Positions 1 through 5,571 of a stretch of DNA of 6,985 bases are shown in pieces. The notes beneath the pieces were generated by a model. That model was not told where the DNA came from. It worked only from the letters and a program-made list of their open reading frames with translations, and ran no database searches. A program made the position numbers and the translations under genes. Source of the stretch: NAT127 sp041655035 (lineage in GTDB: Bacteria; Pseudomonadota; Gammaproteobacteria; Pseudomonadales; Porticoccaceae); NCBI GenBank assembly GCA_041655035.1, contig JBAZCN010000165.1:1-6985 (forward strand), given 5' to 3'. How positions within the stretch are numbered: the first letter of the stretch is position 1; each line of letters opens with the position of its first letter.

Positions 1-530
1 GCAGAAACTGCACCAGCAAGTAGGGGCGCAGGTCGCCCCGCCCCGCCTGCTCGCCGATATGCCAGTAGATCACGGAGGCAAGCCCCGCCAGCAGCAGCGG
101 GTAGAGCAGCCGTTTTTGCAGCTCGCGCCCGGAATTCGGAGAGCAATCCGGTGGTGAGGGCCATAAAGCCGATGGTCATGGGCAGGCGGTCCCACACCAG
201 GGTGACATTGTTGGGATCGAGGTGGTACCAGGCAGAGCCAAAACCGGTGAGCAACACACCCGCAAAAAAGATGCGGTAGACGGGATAGCCCGGGTAATTG
301 TCGTGCACCAGCCTGTCGGCCCTGTCGGCAACCAGTCCCCAGGCGCCAACCGCCACAAAAAACAGGTTGGAAATGACGTCGCTGAAATTGTCGATACCCA
401 GCAGTGCTCTCGAGTCCGCAAAGCCGTGGTACGACAGGGGCTGGGCGATGGGACCCGACAGCAGGAAAAGAGCGAGCGTCGCAAGGGTGCAGAACCCGGC
501 TATGATCATTATCGATTTTGCATACATCAT
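1..530 (-). CDS. Ceramidase-like (alkaline phytoceramidase/CREST family) membrane hydrolase, 3'-partial, with an apparent frameshift
   Basis: Integral-membrane hydrolase candidate of the alkaline ceramidase/CREST superfamily, whose characterised eukaryotic members cleave the amide bond of ceramides with a zinc centre. Translation from ATG 530 gives a hydrophobic N-terminus (about residues 7-25), a conserved-looking NFSDVISNLFF segment (48-58), a second hydrophobic stretch (87-98) and GSAWYHLDP (98-106) followed by WDRLPMT (113-119). Ser99, His103 and Asp114 keep the S-x3-H-x10-D spacing of the alkaline ceramidase metal site. The family-like sequence runs in one frame to about position 132 (GLLSEF). 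It then resumes in a different frame from about 124 to the window edge as ELQKRLLYPLLLAGLASV, IYWHIGEQ and GDLRPYLLVQF. The join needs one surplus or two missing bases, by mutation or by sequencing error. The original frame stays open to position 1, so no early stop is seen. A second ATG at 527 is also possible. The Shine-Dalgarno is weak (GAAG, 541-544, 10 nt upstream). The start lies 18 bp past the palindromic element. Substrate unknown; the bacterial branch is mostly uncharacterised. Confidence 0.8.
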   Translation of the reverse strand, partial: MMYAKSIMIIAGFCTLATLALFLLSGPIAQPLSYHGFADSRALLGIDNFSDVISNLFFVAVGAWGLVADRADRLVHDNYPGYPVYRIFFAGVLLTGFGSAWYHLDPNNVTLVWDRLPMTIGFMALTTGLLSEFRARAAKTAALPAAAGGACLRDLLAYRRAGGAGRPAPLLAGAVS

Positions 531-548
531 CGGTTTATTACTTCGAGA

Positions 549-666
549 GCTTCTAACAAAATGAATTTTCAGAGAACTTGCCAAGCGCAATACCGGGGCC
601 TGCCGCTCCCGGCAGCCCCCGGTATCGGGCCAACCACAGTGCCAGCAAATTCATTTTGTTAGAAGC
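549..666. repeat. 118-bp symmetrical palindromic (MITE/REP-like) intergenic element
   Basis: The element has perfect 20-bp terminal inverted repeats at 549-568 and 647-666 (core TTCTAACAAAATGAATTT). Inside are 21-bp spacers on each side (569-589, 626-646). At the centre is a 16-bp inverted repeat with one mismatch (590-605 against 610-625; mismatch 599/616) around a CTCC loop (606-609). The arms therefore add up symmetrically: 20+21+16+4+16+21+20. AT-rich ends enclose a GC-rich core. It fills the gap between the lipoprotein stop (669-671) and the ceramidase-like start (530). No target duplication longer than the dinucleotide GC can be made out, and no transposase is present. The architecture suits a non-autonomous mobile palindrome (MITE) or a REP/BIME-like repeat. 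As RNA from either strand it would fold into a long hairpin. The inverted repeats are directly visible; mobility and copy number are inference, because only one copy lies in this window. Confidence 0.8.
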
Positions 667-668
667 GC

Positions 669-1856
669 TTAATAACCGGTCATTTCGAGATAACCAAGCC
701 CGAGGCGACGGCCGGATTCGGGCTCCAGCACTTCCACCAGCCCCTCCCAGTAGATCACCGCCAGGTTCATCTCCTGATCGGGCAACAGGGCGCGCACAAT
801 CCAGTCGGCGCCGGCACCGGGATAATTGAGGCTCCAGCTTACCGGGTAGCGCCGCCCGCCAGGGCTGCGCCACCATTGCAGGGGTGTGAGCCGGATATCG
901 TCGGGGGAAATGACCGTACTGCTGCCATCGGCCTCGATCCAGGTGCCGAGGCTGCTGCCATGCATACCGCCCTCTGTATCCCGCAGGCGGTAGAACATCA
1001 GGTCCCGGCCCGAATCCAGTTGCAGGGAAAACCAGTCCCAGCCGCTCTGGTCCGCCCCCAGGGCGCTGGTGCCCCACTCCCGGTCGAGCCAGGACATGCC
1101 CGTCACAGGGATGACCCGTTTATCTCCCCCGCTGCCGATGGTCAGCTCGCCACCGGTGTCGAGGCGGGGGATGGAATAGTAGTAACTGGCATTGCCCGGA
1201 CTGCCGCTTTTCTGGCTGAGGCCGCGATCACCCTGCAATACCACCGGCTTGGCGGGGTTGAACGTCAGCTCCAGGGCGAAATCTTCGGCGGCCATGGAAA
1301 GGTGCCAGAGTCCCCCCTGCGCAGCCCCATTTGCGGCCTCTCCTGTAATGCCCTCTTCAGGCAGGCCGGTCAGTTGCCAGTCCCCGAGCCAGACCCTGAA
1401 CGGTGCGGCGGCAGCCCCGGCCAGGCCCGGTTCAGCCCGGGAATACCTTTGCGCCGCCAGGTGCAGGCCGCTAGCCACATCGGTCACGGCGGCGTGGGCC
1501 ATCCACACCTGGTTGCCGGCCCAGGCGGATGCCCGGCGCGGCGCATCGGGGGCGATGGCAATGCGAAAGAAGGTGATCTGGAAGCCGTAAAGATTGTCGC
1601 GCTCGTCCCGCCCGTGCCCGGTGATATACCACCACTCGTTGCGAAATTCCGGGTGCGGTCCGTGGTCGGCGGGAAAATGGAATTCGCGGACGGTCATGGC
1701 CCGTTCAAAGCCCTCCTCCGCCTCGCCCCCCAGTGCCTGGGTGACATCCACGGAAGAAGGCGCTGGCCGATGGCCGTCACAGGCGGCGACAGCCAATGCA
1801 ACGCCCAGCAGCACAACCAGGCGCAGGAACAGCTTTGCCAGACAGCCAGGTTGCAT
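669..1856 (-). CDS. AttH/CrtC-type lipocalin-like lipoprotein (predicted secreted hydrolase family, COG5621)
   Basis: A 395-aa envelope protein. The signal peptide (basic residue at 8, hydrophobic 10-25) ends in a lipobox VAAC with lipidation Cys26, so it should be a periplasm-facing lipoprotein. The mature part has the hallmarks of the AttH / carotenoid 1,2-hydratase-like calycin family: FHFPADHGPHPEFRNEWWY at 59-77 with the WWYxTG motif (75-80), SYYYSIPRL (224-232), WLDREWG (256-262) and the family-typical C-terminal GLGYLEMTGY (386-395). The length is normal and the C-terminus looks intact. The nearby GGGAGG ribosome site supports the start. It begins 3 nt after the permease stop, so it is the third gene of the ABC operon, a pairing that recalls attEFG-attH of Agrobacterium. 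Structural work on a relative suggested a lipocalin-like fold and a lipid-related role; the reaction, if any, is unknown. 'Carotenoid hydratase' would be an over-call, as no carotenoid genes are seen. Asp27 directly after the lipidated Cys is the E. coli inner-membrane retention signal. Confidence 0.9.
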   Translation of the reverse strand: MQPGCLAKLFLRLVVLLGVALAVAACDGHRPAPSSVDVTQALGGEAEEGFERAMTVREFHFPADHGPHPEFRNEWWYITGHGRDERDNLYGFQITFFRIAIAPDAPRRASAWAGNQVWMAHAAVTDVASGLHLAAQRYSRAEPGLAGAAAAPFRVWLGDWQLTGLPEEGITGEAANGAAQGGLWHLSMAAEDFALELTFNPAKPVVLQGDRGLSQKSGSPGNASYYYSIPRLDTGGELTIGSGGDKRVIPVTGMSWLDREWGTSALGADQSGWDWFSLQLDSGRDLMFYRLRDTEGGMHGSSLGTWIEADGSSTVISPDDIRLTPLQWWRSPGGRRYPVSWSLNYPGAGADWIVRALLPDQEMNLAVIYWEGLVEVLEPESGRRLGLGYLEMTGY

Positions 1857-1859
1857 GGC

Positions 1860-4397
1860 CTATTCCTCCCGCAACAATCTGGCGGGCGCCACCCGGCCCG
1901 CCCGCCAGGCGGGATAGACACCGGCGAGCAGCGCCGCACCCAGGGCCAGGGCCAACGCTTCCAGCAGCACCCGGTAGGGAATCGCCGCCGTCAGGGTCCA
2001 GCCGAAGGCGCGCAGGTTGATGACATGGATCAGCACATCCGCCATCAGCAGACCCAGGGGCAGCGCCAGCAGGCCCGCCATCAAGCCCATCAGGGCCGTC
2101 TGCCCCAGCACCAGCGCCGTTACTTGGCGGGCGGTCATGCCGGTGGCGCGCAGCACCGCCAGTTCCCGCATCCGTTCCAGTTGCACCAGCATCAACGCGC
2201 CGAGGATACCGATAAAGGCCACCAGCACCGTCAATAGTCGCAGCACGGCGGTAACGGCAAAGGTGCGGTCGAACAGGGCCATGGAACGCTCGCGGATGCC
2301 GGCGCTGGAATAGATCTGGATATCGCGGGGTTGCAGCGCCGCCATCTTGCGCACCGCGTCCAGCAACTCCGCCCGGGACAGGGCGCCATCCCCGTAGAGG
2401 GCCAGGCCGGAAATCCCGTCGTCTTTCCACAACTGCCGGTACAGGCCCCGGTCCATGGCGATCACGCCCCGGGGCGAGCGGAAATCACTGAAAATCCCCA
2501 GTACCGGCAATGTCACCGCGCCCTGTTCGACATCGAAGGTGACCTCGGCCCCCGGCTCGATACCGCGCTGGAAGGCCAGCGGCTCGGAAACCAGCACCCC
2601 CTCCCCGGCCCGCAGCCGCTCACCGGCGCCGGGCAGCGCAGCCTTGAGGGGCAAGCGCGCCGCGGCCGCCGCCAGGGTGCCCGGCCGGCGCTCGACGCCA
2701 GCCACGGCGAGCACCTGCACCGGCCCGAATGCGGTCTCCGCCCGCACCAGGCGGTGCCGCTCGATGGCGGCAATGCCGGGCAGTTGCGCCAGGGATTGCA
2801 CCCATTCGGGCGACAGGCCCGCGCCGGGACGCTCCGAGGTATAGCCCGGCAGGGAGATGTAAATATCGCCGCTGAGGCTTTGCACCAGCCAAGTGTCGAG
2901 GGTAGTGCGAAAACTGGCCACCATAATGCCCATGCCCACGGTCGCCGCCACCGCGACGCTGAGTGCCGCCAGGGCCAGCCCGGTGCGGCTCAGGCCCGCC
3001 TCGATGCCGCGCAGCATCATCCGCACCAGGGGGCCGAACAGGGTTCCCGCCACAACCAGAGTTCCCCTCACCAGCAGCGCCACAACGGGCGGCACCAGCA
3101 CACAGAAACCGATTACCAGCAGCGCCAGGGCGACAAAACCCATCACCACACTGTCACTGTCCAGGGCCGCCAGCCACCAGCCCACGGCCATCATGACTGC
3201 GCCCGCCAGCAGGGCGGCGGGCACCATGGCCCGGGCGCGCAGCTCCATATGACTGCGCCGCAGCACACTGGCGGGCGGTGTTTTCGCCGCCTCCAGGGCG
3301 GGCACCAGCACCGACAGCAGAGTGATCCCCAGGCCCAGCCCCGCCCCCTCCAGCAGCGACCGGGGCGCCAGATAAAACTCCCTGACGGCGAGCACAAAAT
3401 AGAGGTCGTCCACGGTGCCCAGCACCAGGCCCACCAGCCCCTGGGCCAGCACGATGCCGAGCAGCAACCCTAGCAGGGTTCCCGCCAGGGCGAAGACCAG
3501 GGCTTCAGCCAGGATCAGGGCGAGAATCTCCCTGCCCGTGGCGCCAAGGGCCCGGCAGGCGCCCCACACCTGGCGCCGCTGCAACACTGAAAACGTCATG
3601 GTGTTGTGGATCAGCAGGCCGCCCACCAGCAGCGCCAGCAGGCTCATGGCGGTGAGATTGAGGTGAAAATTATCCGTCATGCGGCGCAGGGACTGGTCGC
3701 GGCTTTCGCTTTCCACCAGGTTCAGGCCCGCCGGCAACCACTCCGCCAGGGTCCCGACCTGGTTGTCATCGAGCACCAGATCGATGCGGTCGAGGGTGCC
3801 GGCGCGCTCCAGCAGTTCCTGGGCCACGGCGATATCGGCAAGGATCAGGCCCTCGGCGAGGGCTTCATCGCCGTGACTGAAAACCGCCCCGACCCGTGCC
3901 CGCAGGGAGCGGCCGCGGTGGTCCATCAGCAGTTCGCCGCCCTCGCCCACCTCCAGGGTGGCGGCAAGGCCCGCCGCCAGCAGCACCGTATCGGCATCCA
4001 GGAGGCCGGGCAAATCGCCGTCGCCCTCGATACCCAGGCTGTGGCGGCCGAGCACCAGTTCCGAAAGCGGATCGATTCCCAACAGGGTATAGCTGCGGCC
4101 GGACACCCGCACGTAATCCGTCACCACCGGGGCGCTGCGGTACAGTCCCAGCTTGGCACGCAGGTCGATAAAGACCGACTCCGGGATACCGTCCGGCCCG
4201 CCGCTGATACGGTGGGTGGTGCGGCCGGCAACCGCCTCAAGGGAAAGGTCAAAGGCGCGCCGCGCACTTTCATTTGCCAGGTCCACCGCGATGACCACCG
4301 CGACCCCCAGCATGATACCGGCGAGGCTCAGCAGCCCCTGCCAGCGGTGGCGGCCATAAAACCGCGCACTGCTGCGCAACAGCAGTGCGCTCACCAT
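1860..4397 (-). CDS. Double-FtsX-domain ABC transporter permease (YbbP/AttF-like)
   Basis: An 845-aa inner-membrane permease of the MacB/LolC/YbbP type (type VII, mechanotransmission ABC proteins). The order is TM1 (about 21-40), a large periplasmic domain (about 42-245), TMs near 248-270, 293-325 and 350-368 forming the first FtsX unit, and central TMs near 392-411 and 417-446. A second unit follows: TM near 474-495, periplasmic domain about 497-712, and TMs near 715-738, 763-790 and 808-830. That gives about ten helices. Both FtsX units carry the cytoplasmic coupling motif: WGACRALGATGREILALIL at 278-296 and ELAVLRATGMTARQVTALVL at 745-764. The protein ends in YPAWRAGRVAPARLLREE, a typical FtsX C-terminus. 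Its ATG overlaps the ATPase stop by 7 nt, so the two are probably translationally coupled partners. Two half-permeases (AttF and AttG in Agrobacterium) correspond to this one long chain. Classical export is not implied; relatives extrude or shuttle lipids, lipoproteins or hydrophobic compounds at the periplasmic side. Confidence 0.93.
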   Translation of the reverse strand: MVSALLLRSSARFYGRHRWQGLLSLAGIMLGVAVVIAVDLANESARRAFDLSLEAVAGRTTHRISGGPDGIPESVFIDLRAKLGLYRSAPVVTDYVRVSGRSYTLLGIDPLSELVLGRHSLGIEGDGDLPGLLDADTVLLAAGLAATLEVGEGGELLMDHRGRSLRARVGAVFSHGDEALAEGLILADIAVAQELLERAGTLDRIDLVLDDNQVGTLAEWLPAGLNLVESESRDQSLRRMTDNFHLNLTAMSLLALLVGGLLIHNTMTFSVLQRRQVWGACRALGATGREILALILAEALVFALAGTLLGLLLGIVLAQGLVGLVLGTVDDLYFVLAVREFYLAPRSLLEGAGLGLGITLLSVLVPALEAAKTPPASVLRRSHMELRARAMVPAALLAGAVMMAVGWWLAALDSDSVVMGFVALALLVIGFCVLVPPVVALLVRGTLVVAGTLFGPLVRMMLRGIEAGLSRTGLALAALSVAVAATVGMGIMVASFRTTLDTWLVQSLSGDIYISLPGYTSERPGAGLSPEWVQSLAQLPGIAAIERHRLVRAETAFGPVQVLAVAGVERRPGTLAAAAARLPLKAALPGAGERLRAGEGVLVSEPLAFQRGIEPGAEVTFDVEQGAVTLPVLGIFSDFRSPRGVIAMDRGLYRQLWKDDGISGLALYGDGALSRAELLDAVRKMAALQPRDIQIYSSAGIRERSMALFDRTFAVTAVLRLLTVLVAFIGILGALMLVQLERMRELAVLRATGMTARQVTALVLGQTALMGLMAGLLALPLGLLMADVLIHVINLRAFGWTLTAAIPYRVLLEALALALGAALLAGVYPAWRAGRVAPARLLREE
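1865..1870 (-). promoter_or_regulatory. Strong ribosome binding site of the lipoprotein gene, inside the permease 3' end
   Basis: On the minus strand GGGAGG lies 8 nt before the ATG at 1856 and overlaps the last sense codons of the permease (CGG GAG GAA TAG). It fixes the lipoprotein start and suggests translation by ribosomes finishing the permease. Confidence 0.75.
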
Positions 4398-5161
4398 GCT
4401 GCGGGGCCATCTTCAGATGGATGGGCTTCAGATGGATGGGCTTCCGGTAGATGGCCTTGACCTGCCCGAAGATGGCCGTCCTGCAACCGCAGGATGCGGT
4501 GCGCGCCCGCCGCCACATCGCGGCTGTGGGTGACCAGGATCATGCCCGCCCCCCGCGCCGCCACCAGTTCGTGGAGCAGGGCCATCACCCGGCGCCCGCT
4601 GCGCCCGTCGAGGTTGCCCGTGGGTTCGTCCGCCAGCACCAGCGACGGCGAATGCACCAGGGCCCGGGCGATGGCCACCCGCTGCTGTTCGCCGCCGGAC
4701 AACTGGTCCGGGTATTGCCCGGCGCGGGATTGAAGCTCCACCGAGGCCAGTGCATCCATGGCCAGGACCGTGCTCTCCGCTCCGGAGCAGCCATTGAGTT
4801 CCAGCACCAGGGCGATATTTTCGAGGGCGGTCAAGGTGGGGATAAGGTTGAAGAACTGGTAGATAAAACCGATATCGCGGCGCCGCTTGAGGGTTCGCGA
4901 CCGGTCGTCGAGCCCGATCATTTCCACACCATCGATCAGCACCGATCCCTTGCGGGCCACTTCGATACCGCTGATCAGGTTCAGCAGAGTGGACTTGCCG
5001 CAACCGCTGTTGCCCAACAGCGCCAATACCTCGCCCTGGGCGAGACTCAGATCGATATCGGCGAGAACTGGCGTATCGGCTCCATCATAACCGAACGCCA
5101 GATTACGGATATCCAGCAACAGCGGTGCCCGGCGGCCAGTCTCGCAGCTGTGTGATTTCAT
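4391..5161 (-). CDS. ABC transporter ATP-binding protein (LolD/YbbA/MacB-type)
   Basis: A 256-aa cytoplasmic ATPase that powers the downstream FtsX permease. All nucleotide-binding motifs are present: Walker A GNSGCGKST (50-58), Q-loop Gln102 in FIYQFFNL, signature LSGGEQQRVAIARAL (154-168), Walker B LVLADEP (174-180), D-loop TGNLD (181-185) and H-loop His212. FFNLIPTLTALENI (103-116) and DEPTGNLD are typical of the LolD/MacB/YbbA subfamily. The start at 5161 is preceded by AGGGTGAG (5168-5175) with 6 nt spacing. Its stop overlaps the permease start in ATGGTGA. An oddity is the C-terminal tail (about residues 236-256), beyond the usual end near DGHL. It contains a repeated AHPSE peptide encoded by a 15-bp tandem DNA repeat, and looks like a lineage-specific, probably disordered extension. 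It is the first gene of the operon, after the tRNA-Pro terminator and an AT-richer leader. Confidence 0.95.
   Translation of the reverse strand: MKSHSCETGRRAPLLLDIRNLAFGYDGADTPVLADIDLSLAQGEVLALLGNSGCGKSTLLNLISGIEVARKGSVLIDGVEMIGLDDRSRTLKRRRDIGFIYQFFNLIPTLTALENIALVLELNGCSGAESTVLAMDALASVELQSRAGQYPDQLSGGEQQRVAIARALVHSPSLVLADEPTGNLDGRSGRRVMALLHELVAARGAGMILVTHSRDVAAGAHRILRLQDGHLRAGQGHLPEAHPSEAHPSEDGPAAW
4411..4455. repeat. 15-bp tandem repeat in the ATPase 3' end
   Basis: Two perfect copies of cttcagatggatggg (4411-4425, 4426-4440) are followed by a diverged third copy (4441-4455, cttccggtagatggc). The unit is a multiple of three and codes on the minus strand for a repeated AHPSE/HLPEA pentapeptide at the tail of the ABC ATPase. 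Confidence 0.85.
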
Positions 5162-5196
5162 ATCCGGCTCACCCTACCTGCTTTATTGGACAGGGG

Positions 5197-5227
5197 CTTA
5201 TGGTCTCACGATTGATAACAGCGTCAA
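5197..5227 (-). promoter_or_regulatory. Possible sigma70-type promoter of the ABC/lipoprotein operon
   Basis: On the minus strand TTGACG (5222-5227) is followed after 19 nt by CATAAG (5197-5202), about 35 bp before the ATPase start. The -35 is good, but the spacer is long and the -10 matches only 4 of 6, so this is tentative. A promoter is needed here because a strong terminator ends the upstream tRNA transcript. Confidence 0.25.
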
Positions 5228-5234
5228 GTTGCGG

Positions 5235-5248
5235 CGACGTCGATAACA
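5235..5248. promoter_or_regulatory. Possible operator: 8-bp palindrome with repeated GATAACA motif
   Basis: CGACGTCG (5235-5242) is a perfect palindrome that runs into GATAACA (5242-5248). GATAACA also occurs at 5214-5220, 28 bp away in the same orientation. The pair brackets the candidate -35 of the ABC operon. It could be a regulator site, but short motifs like this also arise by chance. Confidence 0.15.
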
Positions 5249-5287
5249 ACCACCGCACGTGTCGCGAGCCCGGCCAACGAGGCCTGT

Positions 5288-5356
5288 GAGGATTGAGAGG
5301 ATTGAGAGGATTGAGAGGATTGAGAGGATTGAGAGGATTGAGAGGATTGAGAGGAT
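5288..5356. repeat. 9-bp tandem repeat (GAGGATTGA), 7.7 copies
   Basis: There are seven perfect copies of GAGGATTGA from 5288 to 5350, plus GAGGAT at 5351-5356, with no mismatches. The repeat lies in the gene-free stretch between the tRNA-Pro terminator and the ABC operon. Perfect identity suggests recent expansion by replication slippage, so copy number probably varies between strains. No spacers are present, so it is not a CRISPR. Confidence 0.95.
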
Positions 5357-5370
5357 CTTGTACGGCGGCT

Positions 5371-5409
5371 GAAAAAGAAAAAGGCCAGAACCATAAGATT
5401 CCGGCCTTT
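5371..5409 (-). terminator. Rho-independent terminator of tRNA-Pro
   Basis: On the minus strand an 11-bp stem AAAGGCCGGAA / TTCTGGCCTTT (5399-5409 with 5380-5390, one G-U pair) closes an 8-nt loop and is followed by a T-rich tract (TTCTTTTTC, 5371-5379). It begins 11 nt after the tRNA CCA end. Confidence 0.9.
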
Positions 5410-5420
5410 CATCAAATTAT

Positions 5421-5497
5421 TGGTCGGAGCGGCGGGATTTGAACCCACGACCACTACACCCCCAGTGTAGTGCGCTACCAGGCTGCGCTACGCTCCG
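5421..5497 (-). tRNA. tRNA-Pro (anticodon GGG)
   Basis: A 77-nt tRNA with the 3' CCA encoded. The acceptor stem CGGAGCG / CGCTCCG pairs perfectly, followed by discriminator A and CCA (5421-5423). The D arm is GCGCAGCCTGGTAGCGC. The anticodon stem CTACA/TGTAG (5466-5470 with 5454-5458) closes the loop CTGGGGG, giving anticodon GGG at 5461-5463, which reads CCC and CCU. The T arm carries the GTTCAAAT signature. It has its own promoter and terminator. Its place downstream of pheT-ihfA-merR matches the conserved gammaproteobacterial order. Confidence 0.97.
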
Positions 5498-5526
5498 ATT
5501 CTTGAGTGCTGCTTCAAGAGCGCGCA

Positions 5527-5554
5527 ATGATACTGGATTCCGCGATCATTGCAA
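5527..5554 (-). promoter_or_regulatory. Promoter of tRNA-Pro
   Basis: On the minus strand TTGCAA (5549-5554) and TATCAT (5527-5532) are separated by 16 nt. A GC-rich discriminator TGCGCGC follows directly, the form usual for stringently controlled stable-RNA promoters. Transcription would start near 5520, about 22 nt before the mature tRNA. The leader contains a small TCTTGA/TCAAGA hairpin (5500-5519). Confidence 0.7.
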
Positions 5555-5571
5555 GCCGAATCCGTCGCCCG

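Larger units (their letters stand above)
5162..5287. other. Gene-free leader between the tandem repeat and the ABC operon
   Basis: This stretch holds no convincing coding sequence. It contains the ATPase ribosome site (AGGGTGAG, 5168-5175), a weak promoter candidate, and the GATAACA/CGACGTCG motifs. Together with the 9-bp repeat and the terminator it makes up the roughly 260-bp gap between the ATPase start and the tRNA-Pro gene. Confidence 0.6.

Noticed and set aside
549..666. Palindrome as an ordinary intrinsic terminator
   Set aside because: No T-run follows the hairpin on the minus strand, and the 20-bp AT-rich inverted ends and equal spacers go beyond terminator design. Some termination effect is not excluded.
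553..1077. 174-aa minus-strand open frame crossing the palindrome
   Set aside because: It is out of frame with the well-supported lipoprotein and ends inside the palindrome; it is a shadow.
669..1856. Calling the lipoprotein a carotenoid 1,2-hydratase (crtC)
   Set aside because: It shares the fold family, but has a lipobox, sits with an FtsX-type ABC system, and no carotenoid genes are present. The AttH-like label is safer.
876..2237. Long + strand open frame (453 aa) opposite the lipoprotein and permease
   Set aside because: It is rich in Gln, His, Arg, Gly and Pro, has no domain logic, and lies antisense to genes with clear family motifs. It is a GC-rich shadow frame.
2331..3473. Long + strand open frame (380 aa) opposite the permease
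   Set aside because: It has the same skewed composition and is antisense to the FtsX permease with its clear TM and coupling motifs.
5288..5356. Tandem repeat as a CRISPR array
   Set aside because: The 9-bp units are contiguous, with no spacers and no cas genes.
5224..5454. 76-aa minus-strand open frame beginning MVVGSNPAAPT with Ser-Ser-Gln repeats
   Set aside because: The start is the usual translation artefact of a tRNA T arm and 3' end. The rest crosses the terminator and the 9-bp tandem repeat.
5421..5497. tRNA-Pro 3' end as a used attachment site
   Set aside because: I found no second copy of the tRNA 3' end and no integrase within the window.
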